Assembly: GCA_947579665.1 (NCBI GenBank)
Contig: OX388348.1
Coordinates: 4,340,001-4,404,000 of the forward strand
Source: Sympetrum striolatum
Taxonomy: Eukaryota; Arthropoda; Insecta; Odonata; Libellulidae
Direction of reading: 5' to 3'
Length of the DNA stretch: 64,000 nucleotides
A program made the position numbers and the translations under genes. Under the pieces are notes generated by a model. The model worked only from the letters and a program-made list of their open reading frames with translations. It made no database searches and was not told the DNA's origin. Shown here piece after piece: positions 34,832 through 46,850 of this stretch (positions are counted from its first letter, which is position 1; every line of letters starts with the position of its first letter).

Positions 34832-37800
34832 GGCAAGACGGAAATATGTATAAAGAAGGAGATTTAAACCAAGCCTTCATTTGCTCAATATATTCAAGGA
34901 TAGTACGTTTCTCGAAATTTTCTATGGATGTTATCCGTCCTCTCTGTGATATTTTTGGATCGCATATTGCGAGGCACGTCAGGGAAACTTACTAGGACTA
35001 AAATTAATGTAAAAAGGCTGTACAGAAGACCATGTCAGCTGGATAAGGGAACTAGGGATAGTTATTTCAGAAATCAGACTTTTCTTCGAAGGATACGCGG
35101 CGGTATCTGTTGAAAGAAAGAGATTCATGGTATCTCCTCTTGAAGCCCGTATACGGCAAGCTACTTATGGAAGGGCACTTATGAAAACAAGAGACTGGTT
35201 TCGTCTCTTATAAACCCTCACAACCTGTCAGTTTAACGGATTTGGAGGTTTCAAATCTAATCTCCATAACTAAACACGCTTCAGAGAAGCAAAGAAAGGG
35301 AATTTCCATACTACTACTACTTCGGTATAACATGAATATCGATCGACTTTCGAAAAAGGGAGTAATATTTCGTACGTATTTTGACGAGAAAGACCTTCTT
35401 TTATGAAAATACATCAAAGCGGGTTGTTGAAAAAGAAAATAAAGTAATTCAAATGCGTTTAATGTCGATACTCTCTGTCGACGCTGTTTGTCTAGTAGTT
35501 TTGATGAGTGTCTTCGAACTGCTAGAGATAACTTAGACTTCGGTTTCAGATTTATTTAAGCATTAATCCAGTTAGATAAGTATGCTTCTGTGGCTATGTT
35601 ACTTTGGAATATGTGGAATCATCCGTCTTTCCGTTAGTGCGTCACATAAATCGTGTCTTAATATAATTTTCGATGAGACACGAAGTCTCAGGACACGGAT
35701 TCCTAGTTAGAGGGAGCGCAGACGTAGAATTAGCAGTGAAAAGGTATGGAAACAAGAGGCTGTGTGCTCATAAATGATCGGAGCAATTTGCGGTGATAAC
35801 CGTAAACTCGATGCCGAAACTTGATTGGATCGTGGAAGAACGTGCCGCAGTTCACGATTGTCAACTGCTTCCTGCAATACGTGGGAGGGACAAACTTCGA
35901 ATGCCACTTCAAAATATGATATGCAATTTTAATTAAAGAAGATATCCATAGTATTAATGGGTATAATTTACATCATCGAATACATGCATAATCGAATGCT
36001 GAATCCTCTATGTATATAGTGTTGCTCGAAGGCGAAGCTATGCTTGTGAAAGTACAAATGTACTGAAAATATGAGCCACAGGATGATTGAGATCGCTTAG
36101 GACCGCTTTCGGAGGGAAAAACAACTGATAGATGTAAGATCTGAAGGCAAATTAATAAGATATGGATATAAATGTACCCTTGAGACATGAGGAAAACACC
36201 GTCATCGGTTGCAATATTCATCCTCGATTCCAAAAAATAAAAATAACCGGAAAACCTTTAAATGGCACTTATAAAAATGGAGGGAGAGTGTTTTTACGAG
36301 TGCATAAAATCTAAAGCTCATCTTTTAGGATTCGTTTCGAGATAAATTAATTGTGCTTCAATCGCAAGTAAACATTGATTCCAGGATGTTCTTCTATACT
36401 ATAAATTATGGATTTATCTTAAACAATTATTCATAATTATGTCCAACGACATCTTTTAAATTTCAGATAAACTCGGCTTTACTAATTAACCCGGGTCTAA
36501 TGTTGCCGGGTTATAAAAATTATAATCTACTGATTATATCTTATCCTTAAAATGCCCCGGGCGTAAAATAAAATCCCATTTTCTGTTTTTCATCGGTGGA
36601 AAAAGTAATATATTTTCTGAGAAGGAAATAGTAACGATGGAGATGGATTCATTTATTTCGTCAGCACCTCCTTGCGTCCATTGAAGATGCATCCAAACAA
36701 AAATCGAATCGGAAACACATTTTTGAGAAGGCAAACACAGAGGTAAGCACATCAATAATCGATCCTTCCATCGCAGATTAACTAAGCGTCTGGGTGTGAT
36801 CCATAGTGCAGATCGGTTTAAATTAATGATATTGACATCCGCTTCCTTAGTTTCGGCCCTTAAAATCGCCCACTATAAATAATTATCAATCCGGGAGCGG
36901 CTAAACTCCGCACCTCATTCCCAATACACTAAATGCGCTTTATTTGCAGCTGAATAATTCCACGGCTGCAATCGCATTCATAATTTGTATACCCTATCGA
37001 GATTTCGTCATCCTAAAACCTCCCTCAAGAAAGCTTTTTTCAGAATTCTTCCGTTGCAGTCGTAGAATTGCAGCTGCATTACCAACCGCGTGATCGCATT
37101 ACAGGAGGCGCGATGATCGGATCCCCCAATTTGAAAATATCGCAACGTTATAATTATCTAAAAGTAACCTTTTGTTGTTTAATACGTAGCGATGCATTCT
37201 ACGGAATATTTAATCGCCTTTGCAACGGAATGAGACAAATATAACACATTAATACATAACGGTTACAATGCATTGAACGATTGAAGAGTAATCCTATCGA
37301 TTGCAATATGTCAATGAAATAAAAAACGGGTACTTATTTGGATTTTGTAGCAAATTATATATATTTCAAAACCTGTCTGAGAGCAACGCAGATGGATTAT
37401 TGATTCGTATATTGATTGCAATAAAACCCTAACTATAATAACAATAATATAAATAGTAGTCCCTAAAATTATCCAATATATCCTACAAAAATTTCTTGCC
37501 TAATTATATGTAATTTTAATTATACGATGAATCCTTAATGGAATTACGTCCTTGGACATGCAACATACAGTTAATTTTATCCGCAAATCCTTGAAGGATT
37601 TCAATTGTAAACCGAGAAAATCTAGAATAGGATTAATCTTTCTTTAGGATTAATTGACTTCTTTAAGTGATTTTTTTTACCGGACTCTGACCGGTATTCT
37701 TTGGTGATATTTAAGGATGAGCGAAGTTTGTTCATTCTACAGTTTATAGTTGTGCTGACTAAGGGGAACACAGGTGTCAACTTACTGATATAAACAATAG

Positions 37801-38924
37801 AAGAGCTTTCTTCTTTGTGGGTTATTTAAGACCTTCTCATCGTATTCGAATCTTTTTTCGAACATTAATTGGGTACAATTATAATGGTATTAATTTAAAT
37901 TAAACTGTTCGCAGCAATTTCCTAAGCATAAATGTCCTGAATATATATATTTCCCAAATCCCTTGCAAAGACCTCAACACCAATCACAGATCCGCACGTG
38001 TTAGTCAAAAGCAGTCGAGGGAAAGTTTCCCTCATTTCGCCCCACGGATAAAAATTTACAACCGTGAGTGAAAACCAAATAATTTCACAAATTATATGTA
38101 TATACAACCGGAGATAATACAAATATACTGTAGTTATTGCAAGGTTATTGATATTACATTGAAGCAAATTAACCTGAATCTGAGAAATTGAATGTAGAAT
38201 TGTCACTGTGGTGATTGATAAATGGTCTCATCAAGTTTCTCATTGAGTAGTTTTTGCGCGTAAGGGAATGCCAATTTAGATCAGTTGATTCTCCAATGCA
38301 AAAATTCATTCAAATGCATTACTCCAGCAGCAAAGACCCATTTCATTAGTTTGAACAAAAAGTACAGGTTAACGCACTGCTTATTTGATTTGATTTAATT
38401 TTATGACGTGACTGTGATACAAGGATAGGAATTGCTTTTCAGTAAAATAAGTTGAAGCAAAAAATTTCATATTTTTTAGATGCATCACTAAGTATTGGCG
38501 GACATCGGCAAAAACCGTAAGATTCGTTTTCAATTTCGTCATTTGTTTAAAGGTTTATGCTTTTCTTATTCTAATTTGTATGATACTATATGATATCGAT
38601 AAGCTGAATTACACTTTTAAACAGCTTTGCGAAATTTACATTAAAAATATACTTTACTGAAAGAAACTTTACTTTAAATTTCCCTAAAATGTTTATTATC
38701 TAACGTTAGCGAGAAAAATTTTCGGTTTATTTATAATTTTATTTTTTGCGTCTTTTAAAAGCCTAGAAGGGATACGAATGAACTTCAAACGGTTATATTA
38801 GAAATTTAGTCAAATTTCCACTGCAGTGAACCGATAATAATTTGAATCGAAAACTTCGCCTTCAGGATGTGGTCTCTTTCATAGCGGAAATACGGAGAGC
38901 TATTTATTTTGCCCTCCGCATTTA
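34832..38924. other. Intergenic, no gene recognised
   Basis: No coding sequence or element recognised. A block at 36780-37160 is less AT-rich than its surroundings and contains two GCAGCTG E-boxes and several TAAT cores; it could be a regulatory element. Confidence 0.4.
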
Positions 38925-40105
38925 TATATTATTACAAGTAAAATGTAGCTTGCATACTGCAAGCAGATCGACAACACTAATTTCATATCGGTATCATATC
39001 GGGACGGTCCTCAAAAGAAAAAAAAAGGATTGAAAATATTCTTAAAATTCGCTGCAATGTAATCGTCTGGCATCGAACACGGGTCTTCCTGGTAAACTTA
39101 CTATGCAGCACAATAGAAGATCACCATATCTAACTATATGTGAAAATTCAAGCAGAAATATTGGCTGTAACTGCCTCATACTACGTTCTACTTTTCACGA
39201 ATGTAAATGGCTCTCTGGATTCGAACCAAGGACGATCATGGAAATCTAAAACATGTTTTTGAAATATATCTATGATCTCTATGTATATGCCGAATTTAAA
39301 GTTTTAATATTATTGGGAAGGGGTTCAAGATAATTCTTAAAAATCGGATAAGTTACTGATTGTAGAGACTCCTGGTGTCGAACCCAGGACATATTGGCAG
39401 CTGTGAATACACAAAATGACTTTTTAGGACTTGATCTTTTTTCATACAAAATATGAAGTCGATATCATTCCGGGAAGTACGTAAAATTTGTTTCCGTTAT
39501 CTCCATAAGAAATGCATTGAAGAATGTAAATAGCTCTCTGGGATCGAACAAGGGACCATCAGCGAATACAAAAAAATTGATTATGAAATATATTTATGAT
39601 ATCTAACCCCATGCCGAATTTCAAGTTTCCATGCCTTCGGGAAGTGTTCCAAAAAAATCTTAAAAATCGCCATAATACATTTTAAACGGCCGATTTTTAC
39701 CTCGACCTAGCATCGAACCATGGACAATATTCGAAGATGTTGTTTAGATTTTCGTTGGATATGCACGGTTTCTAGCTATTCCTCGAATTTCAACCCTCTG
39801 CTTCTTCGGGAAGTGCCTCAAAAAATTTTTCGAAAATCCTCACCATGTATCCTTATGGAGAAAATCGCGACTTTGGCGCCTTCTGGAATCGAACCCATGA
39901 CACTGAGGTTCAAAGTTGGCTTTTTTCTGGAGGTTATACGTTATGGCCAATATGTCGTAAAAATTTCAAGGCAGTGGCACTTGTGGAACATGGTTAGAAT
40001 TTTGATCCCCTATGAATGAATGAATGAATGAATGAATGAATGAATGTATAGATAGGCATATCAGGAGAAGCGTCTATATATAATAGATAATAAAATACTC
40101 TTTAT
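38925..40105 (+). repeat. Subrepeat element, copy A: six units of about 165 bp plus ATGA microsatellite
   Basis: A TCGAAC-type motif recurs near 39073, 39221, 39379, 39543, 39713 and 39890, at spacings growing from about 148 to 177 bp, each followed by related AT-rich sequence. The element ends with an (ATGA)n run (40012-40047) and GGAGAAGCGTCTATATATAA. Copy B lies inverted at 53920-54775 and shares both ends. No ORF or terminal inverted repeat is visible. Tandem units plus a microsatellite recall Helitron-type non-autonomous elements, but this is not proven. Confidence 0.7.
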
Positions 40106-41884
40106 ATGGCTATTTTTTAAAAATTTCCGAGAAAACTCTCGTTGAGTTTGTCGTATTCTACATTGTCATGACATCGTACTAGGATAGTTCTTTTTTTAAG
40201 TTTCAGAGAATATTAGAGGTGAGCTACATTATTTTGGAGATTCATCACGAGAGACAATAAAGAACACTGCTGGTGAAATTTAGTCATTAGAGTAATGTGA
40301 TTAAGTATAAACTTTAAATATTCATGTAAATTTCAAGGTCCATTCATCTATTTCTGAGGTGTGGTGAATCACTCAATCATCCGCAGGTTTGTAATTAAAA
40401 GCATTTACCGAGTGTTGTGTGTGTGGAGGTCGCCTGCTGACACCTTTTGCCAAGTAGGTAACACGAATCCTCGGAGGCCATCACGATTCTTTGGCGGAGC
40501 CTCACTTCGCGACCCAATCTGGAAAGCCTTTTACACTTTTTTACTCCAGTGTTTCCGCCAAAAATCGGCGATCTATTTCATTTGGCATTGCTAAGTGGAA
40601 TCGTAAACAGAGATGACGTGAAAGACTTTGCTGGAAATTGATGAAATTGTTTTCTTGACTTATTTTCCGAGTTCACAGCATCAAATCCGGAAAGTTTTCC
40701 TAGATCGATATCACTATTACTGATGGTTTCCCATGGTGGTCACTGATCGGAGACTTCTAGATTGTCGTCGTTGTTCCGACGAAATGTAGTCCAACAAAAC
40801 AATCAACCAGTCTGAACTAACCCAACATGGCCTTAGAATGTAAAAGAGCTTTAAATTAGGAAACATTTCACTTCACTCGTTGCAAGTATTTTATTTTCAA
40901 TTTACAAGTTGAATTTGTGTGATTTGTTTTTCAAGTTTTCCACTGTGGCAGCCGTTTTACTGTCCTTTCGAACTTTCGAATTTTGGCTTTTTCATAGTTA
41001 AATTGTTGCGAGTTTTTTCTGTTTCCGAAAATCCATTTTATTCTTTGCCTATCCCTACTCCTGTTTTCGTAAAATCTGATAATTTGTTCTGAAGTCTGTC
41101 GGCGTACATTCGTTTGATGTGACCAGATTTTTAATTTTCGTTTTATTCTGTATAATCTATTTCTATGTATTTTTGGTATTTGATTCTGACAATGTTGCTC
41201 AATTGTTATTTGTCCTTATATTTGCCACTATTCTGTACCTCAAAAGTATTTTTATTTTTCTCTACCATACAAATTCTTATTTAAATAAAAAAAGAGCTAG
41301 GTGAATAAACGAACTGTATTTATTAGTAAAGTTCAAATTATTGTTTTATTTTTAAACACCTTAACTTTTGGTGCTTAATGTAAGAAGCTAACCTTATGTG
41401 AAAATACAGAATCAGTAATCGTTCATCTTTACACTTTCGTTCGAAGGCCAAAGTAATTTATTTCTATTGTTTTGTATTTCCGAAGTCATTCAATTCGAAT
41501 TTTGTTTTTAGTTTTTTCCGTAAGAGTTTTCTTCTTTTGTCAGAGATGAACTGACGTCAATTCGAGACCAAGAAGTGCGTTTCCTCAACGTCAATGGGTA
41601 TTCTGCCAAATTTCCTCCATTTGAAGGCTTCTCACGGATGGGCGGAAGGAATGCGGTAAACGCTTTACTTAGAAAAGCAAAAGGAATTCCTCGAATCCAA
41701 GTTGTTCTTTGCAAAAAAACCGCGGAAACTGACGACAATGCTAAACTTTTCCTGGAGTAATAAGCATTTAGTGCCATTCGAAAAGTCGTTCCCTCATATC
41801 AATTATTAAAAGTAGAAGTAAACTCAAGCGTTTTTCTGATGCAAAGAGAAAAGATAATATTTTTGGAATTTATTTTACAGAAAG
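40106..41884. other. Intergenic, no gene recognised
   Basis: No gene recognised. An open frame at 41575-41760 follows an acceptor-like TTTTGTCAG but has no family match. Confidence 0.4.
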
Positions 41885-42400
41885 CAGTCGACACTTTTGG
41901 TATCCTTCGAGCCTTCTTTCGGCGTATGGCAGAGGGTGCAAGCACAACGACTGCTTCCCTAACCGATTACTTTCGCGTATCGTTGGAGGATTAAAATCTT
42001 GAAGCGACCATTTCCCTGATCCTCCTCGCAGTAGTCCCATGTGATTGGTTGGATGCATAATATCAGCTCTGAGGACGCATATTCTCTGAATTTAACCAAA
42101 GTTTCAATCTACTAAAGGTTTCCATCCTGATTCTGAGTCATCTGAGTAGCTATCACTGATTGGTCATAGCTGCTCTTCACAAGAAGTATTACCTTTTGTT
42201 GTTGATTTTCTAATGCACCCTCTATCCTCAAAGTGAGGCCTAACCAACGCAAAGTACGTAATTTCGCTCGCATACTTTGCTCCTACCGGCTGTTCTCTCT
42301 TGAATTTCTCATGTGCTAATCCACAAATATTACGTTTATGGATGCCCCATTTTAAGTAAATCGATAGGGTCGTTGCAAGATATTTTACAGATACTGTTGT
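41885..42400 (-). mobile_element. Second decayed jockey/CR1-like LINE fragment
   Basis: On the minus strand the translation reads VSVKYLATTLSIYLKWG, then HKRNICG, then FALVRPHFED, parallel to the fragment at 12170-12802. The downstream part also matches it (TGCTTGCACCCTCTGCCATA against TGCTTGCACCCCCTGTCACA). The frame is broken by several small changes. Confidence 0.65.
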
Positions 42401-43917
42401 CAATAAGATTTTCCAGCAGAAGGTACGATTAATCATTAGCAATAGATTTTCTACCGAAGAAATTAACTGAACAGTTACACCATCTGTCGCTATGGACTTC
42501 AACTCGTTCGAAATGTGGAGATTTTTTCTCTAACATTTTTCATTGATTTTGATTATATTAAGAAAGTTTCGTTTTTGTAAAAAAATCTTATTTAAGCGTT
42601 CCCATCCTTTAGTTATATCTAGATATATATATCCCTGTATCCTTTAGTTTGATAGGAAGAAGGGAAGCATTAATTGATAACGAAGTGTAACGTTTTGTGA
42701 TGTCGTACAAATCAATGTTAGCGGACTTAACGCATTGACGCTCTTGTGAGAGCTTTTCTCTACGTACGCACACACCACTGATGGAATGTTTCACCAACTC
42801 CTAGATTTCTTGAATAGTTAACTCCTAAATTGTATATATTTCTTCTACTTTTACCCTTGACGAAGGAGATGTTAACAAGGCAGTCTTTATGAATTATGAG
42901 AAAAAGAGCAGTGGTATTTCTTCTAATAATATGCTATGATTTCCCGCCGTATAAATCATTAACCTTGATTTATGTACTATTATAATCATCCTCGTGTATG
43001 TATTTATATCTCCGTTATCTTCGCATACATACGTTCTGCCCTTAAGTTGGTTCATGTGTCTTGCTATTCCCTATTCATAGGTGTCTGTAACTACACAAAA
43101 TACATGCATGGAGAAAGTTAATCTAAAAATAATTAACTGCTATTCCCAATAAGATATTGCAAAAGTATCCTTGGTTCGACTCTAGATGGCTCGAAAGTAC
43201 TCCTATAAGAAATCAACGTGAAGTTATTTTTTTCCGTTTTCCATTAATTTACAAGATTAAAGTAGATGTATTGATTCTATGAAATCAATATAAGTGTAGA
43301 AATAAGTGAAATTAAATAAAGATTCATATCTTTCCTGTCAATAATATCTCTTAGGAGTAGAAATGGAGAGAAATCGGACAAAAAGACGACAATTCGGCGG
43401 AATATTTAGCTTAAAAAGGACTTGGCGAGCACGACAATTGTTAAAGCAGAGCTGATTCCATTTTCAGGTAGAACAAGTAGATTTAGGCCCATTGGGGTGA
43501 AAAATAAAGACATGGAGGTCATTTGGAAGGAAAGACAATTTTCTGTTATTCGAGCATTCGCTGTTATGAGAAAATATTCGTGGAGATAAACTAAAGACCA
43601 TGCAAACCTCTCTTTAGCAATTAGAGTGGAAAGGTAAAGAGTTTTGCAGATAAAAGGAGTTTTTGTTAAAAATTTTGGGTAAAGAGACGTCTTTAGTGTT
43701 CGAGGCTTGCGTAATCTATAACTTTCAATAAAATTAGATATTTTAGGATTCCGCTTACATTTCAGCTTTAATTTCTAACATGATTGATAGTTGTAACAGT
43801 TTATAATGCTAATGAGTCATGAATATACTATTATATGCTATAAAATTAATTTAAATTATTTTTTGTCAATCTTCATGGGGGAGCTCACTGATAACACTTA
43901 TAAGGACTTTATTGTAA
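42401..43917. other. Intergenic, no gene recognised
   Basis: AT-rich sequence in which I see no gene or element. Confidence 0.4.
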
Positions 43918-43918
43918 A

Positions 43919-44032
43919 GGGGCCTAACACAAATTACGTAACGCAATTTGGAGGGAGGGGGGGTCTGGTCGGGCGTTATGGTCCTGGCACGTGGGGGGAG
44001 GGGCGTCAAGGTTTGCGTTACGTCACGGTTTT
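43919..44032 (+). mobile_element. GC-rich MITE-like copy 1 (TTACGTAA ends)
   Basis: It starts GGGGCCTAACACAAATTACG and contains long G runs and GGGCGTTATGGTCCTGGCACG. The right end (GCGTTACGTCACGG) is worn. It stands out by base composition from its AT-rich surroundings and is homologous to 44341-44466. Confidence 0.55.
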
Positions 44033-44340
44033 AGAACTGCGAAACATAGCAAAATTTCTGCATGATTAAAGCTTGAATTTAAAGCCATCGCTCAATTTAC
44101 CAGGGAAAATTGGCAGCTCTGATCCAAGTGAGCATGAGTGTCGAACGGAAGTAGTAAGAGTGTGAGTGGAGTGTGGTAGGTATTCCCCTGTCTGTGTTTT
44201 GTGCGATGCTAATTATCTACAGGTCATGGCATCGAATCTAGGTGAAATGTATGAATGGCCTTTAAAATTGTTTATGAAAAAGTGAATTATTATTGGGAAC
44301 TAAAAATCACTCTTTCCTGAAAATAAGCCCAAAACTTTTC

Positions 44341-44466
44341 ACAAAGCACTCGATACGTAATGCAGTTGGCAGGGGTCCTGCCCGGCGTTACGGTCCTGCT
44401 ACATGGGGGGAGGTGGGGGTCGACAATTGGAGAATTTCGCGTTACGTAATTCGTGTACGACCCCAA
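44341..44466 (+). mobile_element. GC-rich MITE-like copy 2
   Basis: It shares GGCGTTACGGTCCTGCTACATGGGGGGAGG with copy 1. Its right end GCGTTACGTAATTCGTGTAC is the inverted counterpart of the left end of copy 1. Either these are two tandem MITEs with one worn end each, or one larger element spans 43919-44466. Confidence 0.55.
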
Positions 44467-46599
44467 AGTGGTTGGGTTGTGGGTGGCAAGTTGGTAATGT
44501 TTGGTTTCCGGTGTTGACTCAGCATCGTGAAAAGAGCACAATCGAAAATTTGCAAGATCCTGAAAGTAAGACGGGTGGATGATCGCACTCAAATAAATGC
44601 TTATACGGAGGGGCTGTTTATTATCTATTTAGCTCAAAAACTATGATATTATCAAAAAAATAAATCTATGTAAATCATCCTCAAACACCTTGGTGAGTAG
44701 ATCAGAAAAATCGGCCTTTTCATTAGTTAATGTAACAGTTGTATGAAATCGAATAATTTTGTTAGCAAATCTCGTCATTTAATTTATCTGAATATAAAAT
44801 GAACCTATTTTCCGTGGTTTAATTGCGATTAAATTCGGTTTCTTTCGTGCAATTCCGATGGTTAACTATAATAAGCAACGCAAATTCTGATTGTTGCCTT
44901 CTTATCAATAAGAGGGACTTTACGATTTCCTACAGGAAAATTTCAGTGTCCTGATAATTTCGTAAGCGGCTTTTCTAATGTGGCGGAATGGTACGGATAG
45001 GTCTTTATCATTACATATTGAGTTTAAGCCCAAATTTACTTCTCTTGCATCCAAAGTCTTTCTTCATCAGAGCGCTTCTTAGTTTTGGTACATACTTTTA
45101 CTGAAAAAGGCTCCCACAGCTGAACTTTCTTCTCTGGTGGACGAGATTCTGCCATAGATTTTATGAATTAAGAAACTAAATTGAACAGAAAAGCCCGTTC
45201 GGTAAGAATATGGTAAAAGCGATGAGTTTGCTCTCCAAGTTAATTTTACGATGCATTCCTTAAGATACTCTTAAGAATCTCTGATTTTAAGTTAAACTTT
45301 AGCAGAATTAATCAGCTAGATTATCATCAAGACAAAATCGTAATCCATTAAAGAAACCGATTCAGACTGTACTCGTACCTTCTTGTTGGTATTTAATAGA
45401 CAGTTATTTACAACTTTATAATATACATGAACACAATGTACATAATGTTTTGGCGGCTTATAAGCTTGTGTTTTTAAAAGAACCATGTTCAATCTTCGTT
45501 CGATTTGAAAATCTTGGATTTCAGAGAAGAATAGCTGAACGAAGCAGCCATACGAATTTCTGGGATTATTGAGAAAGGGTATTCCTTCTTATCAGCAAAA
45601 ATTCAAACAAAGATCTTTGGAAGTGCTCACTATACTATCTTTATCCGTACTAATTGGAAATTGTTTCCGTTCGACACGCTAAAAAAAACCTCGACTACTC
45701 GATGAAATAGTGGAAGCAGTGATGCAATAATAAAAAGCAAATTACTAATTTCTATTCGTAGGAACGTGGAATTGGAGTGAATTCTTCTTCCGATTGATCA
45801 AACAGTTTTCAAGAATCCACGCGTGTGCCTCTCTCGTTACGCGATCTCAAATAGCGTCCTCCATAAAATTACGTGCTAAGGAGGGGACGTTAACTAGGGT
45901 GCTAATGGGTGCATTGGGTGCTTGCTTTGGGGCCACACCCGACACGAATGAAAGGAAAGAGAAAGAAGTAAAGTCATCATTCCAATGAAGTGGACATCGG
46001 AGAACAAGGTTCGTTCTCAAATTAAAACAGAAATCTTTGGTACTGCCACACTTTAGTGTATGGTAGCAAGATACAGCGGAAGAAAACTATTAGTTCTGAT
46101 AGGCAAACTACTGTTGGGTCTATGTTCGATATGTTTGATGGTAACGAAGTAAAGCTACCCTTTTTGAAACTGTATTATGCCTACTTTATTGTTAATACTT
46201 TATTTTTACATATGGAAAATATTATCAATTATCCTTAGTGTTAATATTTTCCTCATTTTACTTTAATAAACCTGCATTATATTGACGAGCAATTATTATT
46301 TTCTATTCCCTATCACATATATTATTTCTCAAAAATAAGAAAGATTAATTAAAAAAATTAATATTTTTTCCTATTTATCATTTTATTTAACGTGAAACAT
46401 TCAGTTGCACATATTGAGATACACATACTCGAGGAATAGAAAAGTTGTCATTTCTATTAGAAGAATCCTGGAAAATGGATTTTTCATTTCCTTTCGCAAA
46501 AGTCTTGCTTGCTTGTGGTAATATTAAGTCTACTTACTACAGCTTTATTCATATTTGAATGATGGTGATTCATGACTAAGTTTGATCACTATTCAGTGA
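44467..46599. other. Intergenic, no gene recognised
   Basis: No gene or clear element; open frames here are short and lack family features. Confidence 0.4.
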
Positions 46600-46850
46600 T
46601 ATAGCTTGTACTGTCAGTAGGTTTGTGTTGGTTTTTCACACCCTGTTCTTTGTGGGTGCTTTTTTGCATTGGATATATTTTCCTAGGATATTTTCTTAGC
46701 TTTTTTACATTGACTCCCTCTAAAGTTTTCCTCTCTCTCGCTATTTGCTTATTTTATTTTTGCGTGTTTAATTAATATCAATAAAAAAAGGGTAGATGGA
46801 AAGAGAGACTTTCCTTATCTCGCCTTTATAAAGACCTTATCGGATGCTAT
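46600..46850 (+). mobile_element. LINE 3' UTR fragment, related to 16440-16672
   Basis: TTTTTCACACCCTGTTC and GTGGGTGCTTTTTTGCA correspond in order to TTTTTCACACTCCCGTTC and GTGAGTGTTTTTCTGCA in the LINE tail of intron 10, and both continue to GAGACTTT followed by ATCTCGCC. Only the 3' end is preserved. Confidence 0.55.

Noticed and set aside
37678..37705. Short palindrome TACCGG ... CCGGTA
   Set aside because: Too short and with a mismatch; expected by chance in a window this long.
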